DNA of 64,000 bases from Gemmobacter sp. (GTDB lineage Bacteria; Pseudomonadota; Alphaproteobacteria; Rhodobacterales; Rhodobacteraceae). A model generated the notes under the pieces. The model had not been told where the DNA came from and did no database searches. It was given only the letters and a program-made list of their open reading frames with translations. Positions 1-7,893 of the stretch are shown in pieces. Within the stretch, counting starts at the first letter, position 1, and every line of letters begins with the position of its first letter. The stretch covers positions 2,088,501-2,152,500 of the forward strand of contig NZ_JAUCBS010000013.1 in the NCBI RefSeq assembly GCF_034676705.1, read 5' to 3'. The translations under genes were made by a program, and so were the position numbers.

Positions 1-1
1 G

Positions 2-88
2 CGCCGCACGGGCGCGGTGGATGAGGCGAAGCTGGCGCAACTGCTGGGCGAATTCACCACGCCCTGGGAATGGCAGACCGAGGGGTGA
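2..88 (+). CDS. C-terminal fragment of an unidentified protein (partial)
   Basis: An open frame enters from the left edge and ends at a TGA. The 28 visible residues end in GEFTTPWEWQTEG. The frame has the high third-position GC of the neighbouring genes, so it is probably the real tail of a gene starting outside the window. Too little is visible to name a family. The gene converges on the ABC importer operon across about 190 bases. Confidence 0.55.
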   Translation, partial: RRTGAVDEAKLAQLLGEFTTPWEWQTEG

Positions 89-163
89 TTGCGCTTGCTA
101 CCGGCAAAATGTGACGCCGCAGATCCGCATCTGGGACGCTCCGGACCAGCTTTCCCCGGCTGC

Positions 164-195
164 CTTTCGCTCTGATCCAAGTATCCCACGGGGGG
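164..195 (-). repeat. dispersed GTATTT-type intergenic repeat, copy 1
   Basis: Read on the minus strand this gives CGTGGGATACTTGG followed by ATCAGAGCGAAAG. It is nearly the same as the copies at 13579-13611 and 24272-24310, with ATACTT in place of ATATTT. It lies downstream of the importer operon and upstream (on +) of two small hairpins. Confidence 0.6.
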
Positions 196-233
196 TGCCG
201 ATGGTGCGCCATCGGTTCAAGAACCAATCGGCG

Positions 234-253
234 ACGGGGTGTGAAACCCCCGT
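234..253 (-). terminator. possible terminator hairpin of the ABC importer operon
   Basis: The arms ACGGGG and CCCCGT (minus strand) enclose an 8-base loop about 27 bases past the last permease stop. A second perfect 7-base stem with a TGCG loop (CCGATGG/CCATCGG) lies at 198-215. Neither has a U-run, so factor-independent termination is uncertain. Confidence 0.35.
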
Positions 254-280
254 TTCCACGTTTGGATCCGGGCGCACCAG

Positions 281-1192
281 CTAGCGCGGCGTGACCCCGC
301 GCAAGCGTTCGGACCGCCGGCGCAGCAGTTCCACCGTGGTCAGCAGTGCGATCGACACGATGACCAGAATGGTCGCCACCGCCAGGATGGCCGGGCTGAT
401 CTGTTCGCGGATGCCGTTCCACATCTGCCGCGGGATGGTCTGCTGATCATGCGCGGCGACGAACAGCACCACCACCACCTCGTCGAACGAGGTGACAAAG
501 GCAAACAACGCCCCCGACACCACGCCCGGCAGGATCAGCGGCATGGTGATGCGGAAGAACGCGGTCGAGGGGCGGGCGCCCAGGCTGGCGGCGGCGCGGG
601 TCAGCGAATGGTCGAACCCCACCAGCGTGGCCGTGACGGTGATGATCACGAAGGGAATGCCCAGCGTGGCATGGGCCAGGATGATGCCCAGATAGCTGCC
701 GGCCAGCCCCGTCATGGAATAAAAGAAGAACAGCCCCGTGGCCGTGATGATCAGCGGCACGATCATGGGCGAGATCAGGATGGCCATGATGCTGCTGCGG
801 AACGGCATCTCGGGGCGCGACAGGCCAAGGGCGGCCAGCGTTCCCAATGCGGTGGCCAGCAGGGTGGAAAACGCCCCGATGATGACCGAATTCTTCGCGG
901 CCTTGACCCAGTGCGCATTGCGCCAGGCATCCGCCCACCAGGCCCCGTCGCGCGCTGCATCGGGGGCCTGCATGCCGAAGGTCAGCAGGCTGTCATACCA
1001 GCGGCTGCTGTAGCCCTGCGGATCCAGCGCCAGCATGCGTTCGGTGAAGGTGAAATAGGGCTCGGCGTTGAAGGACAGCGGAATGATGATCAGGATCGGC
1101 GCGATCAGGAACAGGAACACCAGCCCGCAGATCACCCGGTAGGTGTATTGCCAGAACCGCTCCAGGGGTGTGGCATAGCTGGGGATGGGCAT
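281..1192 (-). CDS. ABC transporter permease, PotC type (polyamine/opine family)
   Basis: A 303-residue inner-membrane permease of the binding-protein-dependent family, with about six predicted membrane segments. The cytoplasmic EAA-type loop (RAAASLGARPSTAF...ITMPLILPG, about residues 199-224) docks on the ATPase. The start is the ATG of MPIPSYATP, preceded by an AGGAAC ribosome site; an upstream in-frame extension has no good site. It is the last gene of a leftward ATPase - binding protein - permease - permease operon. Its resemblance is to the spermidine/putrescine (PotC) branch. The substrate cannot be read from sequence; putrescine, spermidine or a related cationic compound is most likely. 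Confidence 0.88.
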   Translation of the reverse strand: MPIPSYATPLERFWQYTYRVICGLVFLFLIAPILIIIPLSFNAEPYFTFTERMLALDPQGYSSRWYDSLLTFGMQAPDAARDGAWWADAWRNAHWVKAAKNSVIIGAFSTLLATALGTLAALGLSRPEMPFRSSIMAILISPMIVPLIITATGLFFFYSMTGLAGSYLGIILAHATLGIPFVIITVTATLVGFDHSLTRAAASLGARPSTAFFRITMPLILPGVVSGALFAFVTSFDEVVVVLFVAAHDQQTIPRQMWNGIREQISPAILAVATILVIVSIALLTTVELLRRRSERLRGVTPR

Positions 1193-1239
1193 CGGTGGTT
1201 CCTGTGGCTGGCGGCGAAGCGGGGGTTTCACACCCCCGC

Positions 1240-1270
1240 ACCCCCGTGGGGTATTTCAGGCAAGATGATG
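1240..1270 (+). repeat. dispersed GTATTT-type intergenic repeat, copy 2
   Basis: CCCCGTGGGGTATTTCAGG followed by CAAGATGATG lies between the two permease genes. A perfect 7-base stem (GCGGGGG/CCCCCGC, 1219-1239) stands just before it. The same hairpin-then-core arrangement recurs at the other copies. Confidence 0.65.
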
Positions 1271-1280
1271 CAGCCTGGGC

Positions 1281-2522
1281 CTAGCCCAGTTTCATGTTGT
1301 CGATGCCGATCAGGCGGTCGTAGAGCCAGTAGAGGATCACCACCGACCCCAGCAGCAGCGCGGAAAGGGCGGCGGCCAGCGACCAGTTCAGCGAATCCTG
1401 CATGTGAAAGGCGATGAGGTTGGAAATCAGCTGCCCGCTGGCCCCGCCCACCAGCGCCGGCGTGATGTAATAGCCGACCGCCAGGATGAACACGAGCAGC
1501 GCGCCCGCGCCGATGCCGGGCAGGGTTTGCGGCAGGTAGATGCGGCGGAAGGCGGTCCAGGAGGTGGCGCCCAGGCTGCGGGCGGCGCGGACATAGGCCG
1601 GGTTGATGGTGCGCATCACCGAATACAGCGGCAGCACCATGAAGGGCAGCAACACATGCGTCATGGCGACCATGGTTCCGGTCTGGTTGTAGATCATTGG
1701 CAGGCGGCCGCTGTCGCCGATGATCCCCAGCGCGACCAGCGCGCTGTTGATGACGCCCTGCTGTTGCAGCAGCACGATCCAGGCCGTGGTGCGCACCAGA
1801 AGCGAGGTCCAGAACGGCAGCAGCACCAGGATCATCAGCAGGTTGGACCAGCGCAGGGGCAGGGTGGCCAGCATATGCGCGATGGGAAAGGCCAGCAGCA
1901 GGCACAGGCCGGTGATCGCCGCTGACAGGGCGAAGGTGCGCAGGAACAGTGGCACATAGACGCGGCGTTCGGGGGGCACGGCTGCGATGCTGCCATCGGT
2001 GGCGCGGGTCAGATCCAGCGCCGACAGGTAGAAGCCGGGCGTATAGGCCGGGCTTGCCGCGCGCATGGTGGCCCAGAGCGCGGGGTCACCCCATTTCGGA
2101 TCGGCGGCCAGCAAGGCCGGTTGGTAGGGCGGCGACAGGCTGGCGGCCTTGCGCCCGGTGGCGGTGAACAGCGACCGGGTGCCCGGCAGGTCATAGTTGA
2201 TGCGGGTGCCGACGATGGCCACGGTGCGGGCGGCGGCGGCCTGCTTCAGGTCGGCGGCCAGCGCGGCATAGGCGGCTTCGTCCGGCGCGGTGCCGGCAGG
2301 GGTGCTGCGGAACCAGGCGGACAGCGCGGGCATGTTGTCGGCAAAGGCCGGATTGTGGATCGAGCGGTGCAGCATCTGCCCGATGGGCACCAGAAAGGTC
2401 ACCACGACGAACAGCAGCAAGGGCGCCACCAGCCCGAAGGCCCGCCAGCGCGCGCTGCGCTGCGCGCGCTGAAGCGCGTGTTTCAGCGGCAGGCCATCGG
2501 CGGTGGTCAGGGGGGCAGTCAC
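1281..2522 (-). CDS. ABC transporter permease, PotB type with a long periplasmic insertion
   Basis: A 413-residue permease and partner of the PotC-type subunit. It starts with one membrane segment near residues 28-48. About 145 hydrophilic residues (roughly 50-195, with short motifs such as GTRINYDLPGTRSLF) follow before the remaining transmembrane core. The EAA-type loop (RAARSLGATSWTAFRRIYLP) is near residue 320. Classical PotB proteins are about 285 residues, so the extra length is this loop between the first and second segments, which should face the periplasm. It is separated from the binding-protein gene by 63 bases and from the next permease by 88 bases that hold a repeat copy. Confidence 0.88.
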   Translation of the reverse strand: MTAPLTTADGLPLKHALQRAQRSARWRAFGLVAPLLLFVVVTFLVPIGQMLHRSIHNPAFADNMPALSAWFRSTPAGTAPDEAAYAALAADLKQAAAARTVAIVGTRINYDLPGTRSLFTATGRKAASLSPPYQPALLAADPKWGDPALWATMRAASPAYTPGFYLSALDLTRATDGSIAAVPPERRVYVPLFLRTFALSAAITGLCLLLAFPIAHMLATLPLRWSNLLMILVLLPFWTSLLVRTTAWIVLLQQQGVINSALVALGIIGDSGRLPMIYNQTGTMVAMTHVLLPFMVLPLYSVMRTINPAYVRAARSLGATSWTAFRRIYLPQTLPGIGAGALLVFILAVGYYITPALVGGASGQLISNLIAFHMQDSLNWSLAAALSALLLGSVVILYWLYDRLIGIDNMKLG

Positions 2523-2554
2523 GCTGGCAGGCTCCGGGTTTCTGGGGAAAGGGG

Positions 2555-2573
2555 GCGGCCCCGTGCGGGCCGC
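2555..2573 (-). terminator. intercistronic hairpin after the binding-protein gene
   Basis: GCGGCCC/GGGCCGC with a 5-base loop follows the binding-protein stop by about a dozen bases, inside an operon. Such hairpins commonly protect the upstream message, or partly terminate it, so that the binding protein is made in excess over the permeases. There is no U-run. Confidence 0.35.
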
Positions 2574-2585
2574 GCCCCGTGGCGA

Positions 2586-3665
2586 TCAGTTCGCGGCCAG
2601 CCAGGCGTTGAACCGTTCGTTCAGTTCGGTGTCATGGTCGGCCCAGAATTCCAGCGACGAGGCCAGCGCATTCGTCAGGTTTTCCGGCGAGGTCGGCAGG
2701 TGAGGCGACATCTTGACCTTGCCTTCGTTCTTGAACGTGCCGACCAGCGGCGCCGAGGATTTGCGCGGCGGGCCATAGCTGATCCAGTTGGCGGCGGCTG
2801 CCAGCGGTTCGGTCGAGGTCGAGAATTTCACGAATTCCAGCGCCGCCTCCTTGTTGGGGGCGCCTTTCGGGATCACCCAGCCTTCCCATTCAAAGACCTG
2901 GCCGTCCCACAGGATCTCGAACGGTTTGCCATCGGCCATGGCAGCGTTGAAGATGCGGCCGTTCCAGGCGATGGTCATCGTCACCTCGCCATCGGCCAGC
3001 AGCTGCGGCGGCTGCGCGCCGGCCTCCCAGAACACGGCATCCTTCTTGATGCTGTTCAGCTTGGCAAAGGCGCGGTCGACGCCGGCGGGGGTGGACAGGG
3101 TATCATAGACCTCGGCCGCCGGGACGCCATCGGCCATCAGCGCCATTTCCAGCACCACCTTGGCGCCCTTTTTCACGCCGCGCTTGCCGGGGAATTTCGC
3201 GGTGTCAAAGAAATCGGCAATGGTTTTCGGGCCACCGTTGGGGAACTTGGAACTGTCAAAGGCGACCACGGTAGAAAACACGTCGGTCGGGATCATGCAT
3301 TCCGACAGGGTGCCTTCGATGAAGTCGTTGACGGCGGGCGTGCCATCGGGGGCGGCGGGCAGGGTGGCGGCGTCGATGATCTCGACCAGGCCTTCATCGC
3401 ACAGCCGGACGGCATCGGCGATTTCCACCGAGGCGACGTCGATCGAGACGTTCTTGGCCTCGACCTGCGCCTTGATCGGGGTGGCGGGGTTGTCGGCATC
3501 GACCGAGTTCACCTTGACCTTGGTCTTGGCGGTGAAGGGCTTGTGATAGGCCTCGATCTGGCTGGCGGTATAGGCGCCGCCCCAGCCCATCACGGTGACT
3601 TCCTGTGCGGCCGCCGGCAGGGCAAGTCCCGCAAGCGCCGAGGTCAGAACCAGAAACTTCTTCAT
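2586..3665 (-). CDS. periplasmic substrate-binding protein of the polyamine-type ABC importer
   Basis: A 359-residue secreted solute-binding protein. Residues 1-20 are a Sec signal peptide (MKKFLVLTSALAGLALPAAA, cleavage after AAA). The mature start VTVMGWGGAYTASQ is typical of extracellular solute-binding proteins of the spermidine/putrescine (PotD/YdcS-like) group. Aromatic and acidic residues expected of cationic-ligand pockets occur (for example WEGWVIPKGAPN near residue 262), but the ligand cannot be deduced. It sits between the ATPase gene (30 bases upstream) and the PotB-type permease, as in many alphaproteobacterial operons. It is probably the most abundant product of the operon. Confidence 0.88.
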   Translation of the reverse strand: MKKFLVLTSALAGLALPAAAQEVTVMGWGGAYTASQIEAYHKPFTAKTKVKVNSVDADNPATPIKAQVEAKNVSIDVASVEIADAVRLCDEGLVEIIDAATLPAAPDGTPAVNDFIEGTLSECMIPTDVFSTVVAFDSSKFPNGGPKTIADFFDTAKFPGKRGVKKGAKVVLEMALMADGVPAAEVYDTLSTPAGVDRAFAKLNSIKKDAVFWEAGAQPPQLLADGEVTMTIAWNGRIFNAAMADGKPFEILWDGQVFEWEGWVIPKGAPNKEAALEFVKFSTSTEPLAAAANWISYGPPRKSSAPLVGTFKNEGKVKMSPHLPTSPENLTNALASSLEFWADHDTELNERFNAWLAAN

Positions 3666-3695
3666 CTTTCAGTCTCCCTTGTTGGTATCGGTCAA

Positions 3696-4799
3696 TCAAA
3701 CGGGGTCGAGCGCGCGGGCATCCTGCGGGGCCCAGCCGATGCGGATATGGTCGCCGGGTTCCAGCCGCCGCTGGCCTTGGGTGTTGCGCGACTTGATGAC
3801 GAAATCATCGGAACCGGCCACGCGCAGCCGGGTGCGGAACAGATCGCCCATGTAGATGAATTCCAGCACCTCGGCGTCGATGGTATGGGCGCCCGGCGGC
3901 ATCATCTCGGGCTTGAACTCCACCCGTTCGGGGCGGATCGACACCAGCGTCTTCTGGCCCTTTTGCGTCACGTTGACGGGGGTGGCGTCGATCAGCTCTC
4001 CGGTCGCCAGCCGGACAAGGGCGTGGTCGGCGCCGATATCCTCGATGGTGCCGGGCAGCTTGTTGTTTTCGCCGATGAACTGGGCGACAAAGCTGTTGAC
4101 GGGGCGTTCATACAGATCGTCGGGCGTGGCCAGTTGCTGGATGCGGCCATCGTTGAACACTGCCACCCGGTCGGACATGGTCAGCGCCTCGCCCTGATCA
4201 TGGGTGACATAGACCACGGTGATGCCCAGCTGCTGGTGCAGGCGCTTGATTTCGAACTGCATGTGTTCGCGCAACTGCTTGTCCAGCGCGCCAAGCGGTT
4301 CGTCCATCAGCACCAGTTCGGGGTCGAACACCAGCGCACGGGCCAGGGCGATGCGCTGCTGCTGTCCGCCCGACAGCTGGGCCGGACGGCGGTGGGCAAA
4401 GGCGCCCATCTGCACCATGTCCAGCGCACGGGCGATCTTGGCCTCGCGCTCGGCCCTGGCCAGCCCGCGCACCTCCAGCGGAAAGGCCAGGTTTTCGCCC
4501 ACCGACATATGCGGGAACAGCGCGTAGTTCTGGAACACCATCCCGATGCCGCGCTTGTGCGGCGGCACCTGGTTGATGGGCCGGCCGCCCAGCCGGATCT
4601 CGCCATGCGTGGCGGTCTCGAAACCCGCCAGCATCATCAGGCAGGTGGTCTTGCCCGACCCCGAGGGGCCAAGCATGGTCAGGAATTCGCCCCTGCCGAT
4701 GGCCAGGTTCAAATCCTTGACCACCAGCGTTTCGCCGTCATAGCTTTTCTGCACGCGCTCGAATTCCACGAACGCGGCATCGCGGCCTGTGCTTGCCAC
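3696..4799 (-). CDS. ABC transporter ATPase, PotA type
   Basis: A 367-residue ATPase that energises the importer. Walker A is GPSGSGKTT (about residues 45-53), the signature is LSGGQQQRIALARAL, Walker B is ELVLMDEP and the switch His is in VYVTHDQ. The last third is a TOBE-type regulatory domain (roughly 245-365). The start chosen is the GTG of MASTGRDAAF, because AGGGAG stands about 6 bases upstream. An upstream TTG at 4868 would extend the frame but has no ribosome site. It is the first gene of the four-gene operon. Assignment to the PotA family is firm and the substrate is inferred. Confidence 0.9.
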   Translation of the reverse strand: MASTGRDAAFVEFERVQKSYDGETLVVKDLNLAIGRGEFLTMLGPSGSGKTTCLMMLAGFETATHGEIRLGGRPINQVPPHKRGIGMVFQNYALFPHMSVGENLAFPLEVRGLARAEREAKIARALDMVQMGAFAHRRPAQLSGGQQQRIALARALVFDPELVLMDEPLGALDKQLREHMQFEIKRLHQQLGITVVYVTHDQGEALTMSDRVAVFNDGRIQQLATPDDLYERPVNSFVAQFIGENNKLPGTIEDIGADHALVRLATGELIDATPVNVTQKGQKTLVSIRPERVEFKPEMMPPGAHTIDAEVLEFIYMGDLFRTRLRVAGSDDFVIKSRNTQGQRRLEPGDHIRIGWAPQDARALDPV

Positions 4800-4921
4800 G
4801 GAAGTCTCCCTGTCAGCGGCCGATTCCGGCACTCGTTGGGGCTGAGTAAACGGCGGCAGCGCCGTCAAAGCAACCCGTCAGATGCCGCACCCTGCCGCAG
4901 ACAGGGCAAGTGCCCGCGTTT

Positions 4922-5962
4922 TCAGCGCCGGCGCGACCGGACCATGCCGACGATGTCGTAGACCTGTTCCAGGATCGGATGCGCGATGGCATCGGCGCGG
5001 TCGGCGCCGCGGCCCAGCAGCCGGTCGATTTCCGCCGGATCCTGCATCAGCCGCGTCATCTCGGCCGAGATCGGCGCCAGCACCGACACCGCCAGATCCG
5101 CCAGCGCGGGCTTGAACACGCCAAAGCCCTTGCCGCCAAAGTCGCCCAGCACCTCGGCCGCCGATTTGCCCGACAGCCCGGCATAGATGTTGACCAGGTT
5201 GCGCGCCTCGGCCCGGTTGGCCAGCCCTTCGGGGGTTTCGGGCAGCGGCTCGGGGTCGGTCACGGCGCGCTTGAGCTTTTTGGCGATGGTGTCGGCATCG
5301 TCGGTCAGGTTGATGCGGCTGGCGTCCGAAGGATCGGATTTCGACATCTTCTTGCTGCCATCGCGCAAGGACATCACCCGTGTCGCGGCCCCTTCGATCA
5401 CCGGTTCGGTGATGGGAAAGAAATTCACGCCATAGTCATGGTTGAACTTGGTCGCAATGTCGCGGGTCAGTTCCAGATGCTGCTTCTGATCCTCGCCCAC
5501 CGGCACATGGGTGGCCTTGTAGGCCAGAATGTCGGCCGCCATCAGCGACGGATAGGCGAACAGGCCCAGCGAGGCGGCCTCGGCGTCCTTGCCGGCGGTC
5601 TTGTCCTTCCACTGGGTCATGCGGCCCATCCAGCCCATCCGCGCGACGCAGTTGAAGATCCAGGCGAGTTCGGCATGGGCCGTCACCTGGCTCTGGTTGA
5701 ACAGGATGGACCGTTCCGGGTCGATCCCGCAGGCGATATAGGCGGCGGTCAGTTCGCGCGTGGCGTTGCGCAGCTTGGCCGGATCCTGCCAGACGGTGAT
5801 CGCATGCATGTCGACGATGCAATAGATCGTCTCGATCCCTTCGTCCTGCTTTTCGGCGAACCGCTTCAGTGCGCCCAGATAGTTGCCCAGCGTCAACCCG
5901 CCCGATGGCTGGATGCCCGAAAAGACACGGGTGGGGAACTTGGTGGCGGTGGTTTCGGTCAT
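4922..5962 (-). CDS. trpS: tryptophanyl-tRNA synthetase
   Basis: A 346-residue class I synthetase that charges tRNA(Trp) in the cytoplasm. The N-terminal ATP motif is present as PSGGLTLGNYLG and the KMSKS loop as KKMSKSDPSD near residue 200. Length matches bacterial TrpRS. The ATG of MTETTATKFP is preceded by GGAGG at 6-7 bases; the frame stays open for about 300 codons further upstream, but that is shadow coding of the divergent gene. It is divergent from the rhomboid-like gene with a 78-base gap. Confidence 0.96.
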   Translation of the reverse strand: MTETTATKFPTRVFSGIQPSGGLTLGNYLGALKRFAEKQDEGIETIYCIVDMHAITVWQDPAKLRNATRELTAAYIACGIDPERSILFNQSQVTAHAELAWIFNCVARMGWMGRMTQWKDKTAGKDAEAASLGLFAYPSLMAADILAYKATHVPVGEDQKQHLELTRDIATKFNHDYGVNFFPITEPVIEGAATRVMSLRDGSKKMSKSDPSDASRINLTDDADTIAKKLKRAVTDPEPLPETPEGLANRAEARNLVNIYAGLSGKSAAEVLGDFGGKGFGVFKPALADLAVSVLAPISAEMTRLMQDPAEIDRLLGRGADRADAIAHPILEQVYDIVGMVRSRRR

Positions 5963-6040
5963 TCTGGCCTCCGGGGCTGGAAAAGGCATCGCGGGGGGCT
6001 TATCGCAATGGGCGCAAGGCGCGTCAACGACGAGGATGAC

Positions 6041-6763
6041 ATGAGCCAACGGCCCGACCACATGGAACCCCCGCTGAACCCGCTGCCCCCGGTGGTCTGG
6101 GCGCTTGCCCTGCCGATGATCGTGCTGGAGGCGGTGCTGCAACTGGCCTCGGCGGGGCTGATCGGCGGGCAGGATGGCGTGGGCTGGCGCCTGACGGTGT
6201 TGCAGCGCATGGCCTTTGTGCCGGATCAGCTGTTGTGGATGTTCGAGACGCGGCAGTTCCCGCTGCCCGAACTGGCGCGGCTGCTGGCCTATTCCTTTGC
6301 CCATGTCAGCCTGTCGCACGCGGCCTTTGTCGTGGTGTTTGTCATGGCGCTTGGCAAGTTCGTGTCCGAGGTGTTCCGGCCCTGGGCGGTGGCGGTGCTG
6401 TTCCTTGGCTCGGCCATCGGCGCGGCGCTGATCTATACGGCGGTGCTGAACGCAGTGCCGGCGCTGCAACTGGACACCGGGCAGATGCTGCCGCTGGTCG
6501 GCGGCTATCCGGGTGCCTTCGGGCTGATCGGGGCCTTTACCTTTGTGCTGTGGCTGCGGCTGGGGGCCGATGGCGGCCCGGGCTGGCGGGCCTTTACCCT
6601 GATCGGCATGATGATGGCCATCCGGCTGATCTTTGGCCTGCTGTTCGGCGGCGGGCCGGATTGGGTGGCCGATCTGGCAGGCTTTGCCATGGGCTTCGGC
6701 CTGTCGTTCCTGCTGGTCCCGGGCGGGCCATCGCGCCTGCTGGCCCATCTGCGGCAACGGTAG
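6041..6763 (+). CDS. rhomboid-fold membrane protein lacking the catalytic dyad
   Basis: A 240-residue protein with six or so hydrophobic segments and the outline of a rhomboid protease. There is a FAHVSLSHAAF segment (about 86-96) where active enzymes have an H...H..N pattern, a GYPGAFGLIGA motif (155-165), and a last segment WVADLAGFAMGF (about 208-219). In active rhomboids the second motif is GxSGxxG and the last segment carries the catalytic His. Here the Ser position is Pro157 and the His position appears to be Asp211. The protein should be proteolytically dead, like iRhoms or derlins, and may bind membrane clients instead. The ATG has GAGG 6 bases upstream. A second, intact rhomboid is encoded at 38038-38784. 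Confidence 0.75.
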   Translation: MSQRPDHMEPPLNPLPPVVWALALPMIVLEAVLQLASAGLIGGQDGVGWRLTVLQRMAFVPDQLLWMFETRQFPLPELARLLAYSFAHVSLSHAAFVVVFVMALGKFVSEVFRPWAVAVLFLGSAIGAALIYTAVLNAVPALQLDTGQMLPLVGGYPGAFGLIGAFTFVLWLRLGADGGPGWRAFTLIGMMMAIRLIFGLLFGGGPDWVADLAGFAMGFGLSFLLVPGGPSRLLAHLRQR

Positions 6764-6771
6764 GGCCGCGC

Positions 6772-7875
6772 TTATCGCTGCTGGCCCAGCCAGGCCAGCA
6801 CGCCCGCGATCACCAGCCCCAGCACCACCGCCCCGGCGATCTTCCAGGCCGACCACGGCCGTTCGCCCTGCACCTTGCCGCTCTGGCCGTTCACCACGAA
6901 CCGATAGCTTTTGCCGCCATAGCGATAGGCGGCGGTCCAGACCGGCAGCAGGATGTGCTTGAAGGTTTCCTCGGACCAGTCGGTGTCGATCCGCTCGATC
7001 TGCTGTTCATCGCCGCCGATGGCCGCCCGCACGTCCTGCGCGATGACGCCGGCCATATCCTCGCGCGCCTGCACATGGCCCTGGTCCAGCGGCACCGAAT
7101 AGGCCTCGGCCTGAAAGCCCGACAGGTAATCGGCGGCATGTGGCTGAAGGGCCGACAGATCCCACGGTGCCAGCGCCTGGGTATGGCCACGCGGCAGGCT
7201 GTCCGACCCGATCACCAGCACATCGTCGAACCGCCGCTGCACCCAGCCGCTGGCCCGGCTCCAGCGGATCTTGCGCACCTGCTGCTGGCGGCGTTCCGAC
7301 TTGCCGTTGACCTCGACCGTGACCCACTGCGTCTCGTAATAGGCATCGCCCCGCTGCCCGGCATAGCGGCTGCGTGTGGCGGCATCAAAGGTCCAGAACG
7401 GCACATAGATGCCGGTCAGCTGCCGCCCCTTGCGGGCGTATTCCTGCAAGCCGTTGGGCGCAAACCACAACCGCCCCAGCCAGGTCACCATCGCCGCCCG
7501 CGCCTCGCGTTCGGGCACGGCAAAGGGCAGCACCGCCTGCGGCCGGATCGCCCGCAGCGGCACCTGCTGCGGCACCACCGGCGTGGCGCAAAAGGCGCAG
7601 GTCGTCGCCTCCACCCCCTCGCCCAGCTCCAGTTCCGCCCCGCAGCCCGGACAGCGCGAGATGCGCACCTCCTCCATCGCCGCAGGTGGCAGGGCGCCGC
7701 GCAGGGCGCTGTCCAGGTCATGTTCCACAAAGGCCCGGCTGCGGTCGCGCGGGGGCAGGTCGGGCACCGGCTGGACATGGCCGCAATGGCCGCAGACCAG
7801 CTGCCCCGATTTCGGATCAAAGCTCAGCGCGGCGCCACAGCTTTCGCAGGGCCAGCTGGTTGCGGCAGGCGGCAT
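6772..7875 (-). CDS. double zinc-ribbon, membrane-anchored protein (YdjG-like / TFIIB-type zinc finger)
   Basis: A 367-residue protein. Two four-cysteine ribbons lie at the N-terminus (C10/C13/C28/C31 and C75/C78/C93/C96). A mixed middle domain is rich in beta strands, and one C-terminal membrane helix (about 343-362) ends in the cytoplasm-like GQQR. The arrangement matches proteins annotated as TFIIB-type zinc-finger or, misleadingly, as primosomal N'-like, and Bacillus YdjG, which is encoded beside the SPFH protein YdjI. Here too the next gene upstream, 18 bases away, encodes an SPFH protein. It is the last gene of the XpaC-TelA-DUF2927-SPFH cluster. Function is unknown; a role as membrane adaptor in envelope stress is inferred from context. 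Confidence 0.75.
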   Translation of the reverse strand: MPPAATSWPCESCGAALSFDPKSGQLVCGHCGHVQPVPDLPPRDRSRAFVEHDLDSALRGALPPAAMEEVRISRCPGCGAELELGEGVEATTCAFCATPVVPQQVPLRAIRPQAVLPFAVPEREARAAMVTWLGRLWFAPNGLQEYARKGRQLTGIYVPFWTFDAATRSRYAGQRGDAYYETQWVTVEVNGKSERRQQQVRKIRWSRASGWVQRRFDDVLVIGSDSLPRGHTQALAPWDLSALQPHAADYLSGFQAEAYSVPLDQGHVQAREDMAGVIAQDVRAAIGGDEQQIERIDTDWSEETFKHILLPVWTAAYRYGGKSYRFVVNGQSGKVQGERPWSAWKIAGAVVLGLVIAGVLAWLGQQR

Positions 7876-7893
7876 GGGGCAGGGCCTTTGCGC

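Noticed and set aside
2121..4961. A very long open frame on the plus strand (about 950 codons) across the ABC importer genes
   Set aside because: It is antisense to three well-supported genes, is rich in Gly/Arg/Gln/His, and arises because high third-position GC suppresses stops on the opposite strand. Similar frames at 6235-10143, 20140-24156, 31511-34753 and 46403-48991 were dropped for the same reason.
6772..7875. Primosomal protein N' (PriA-like helicase)
   Set aside because: The protein has zinc ribbons and a membrane helix but no helicase motifs; that name is a common annotation error.
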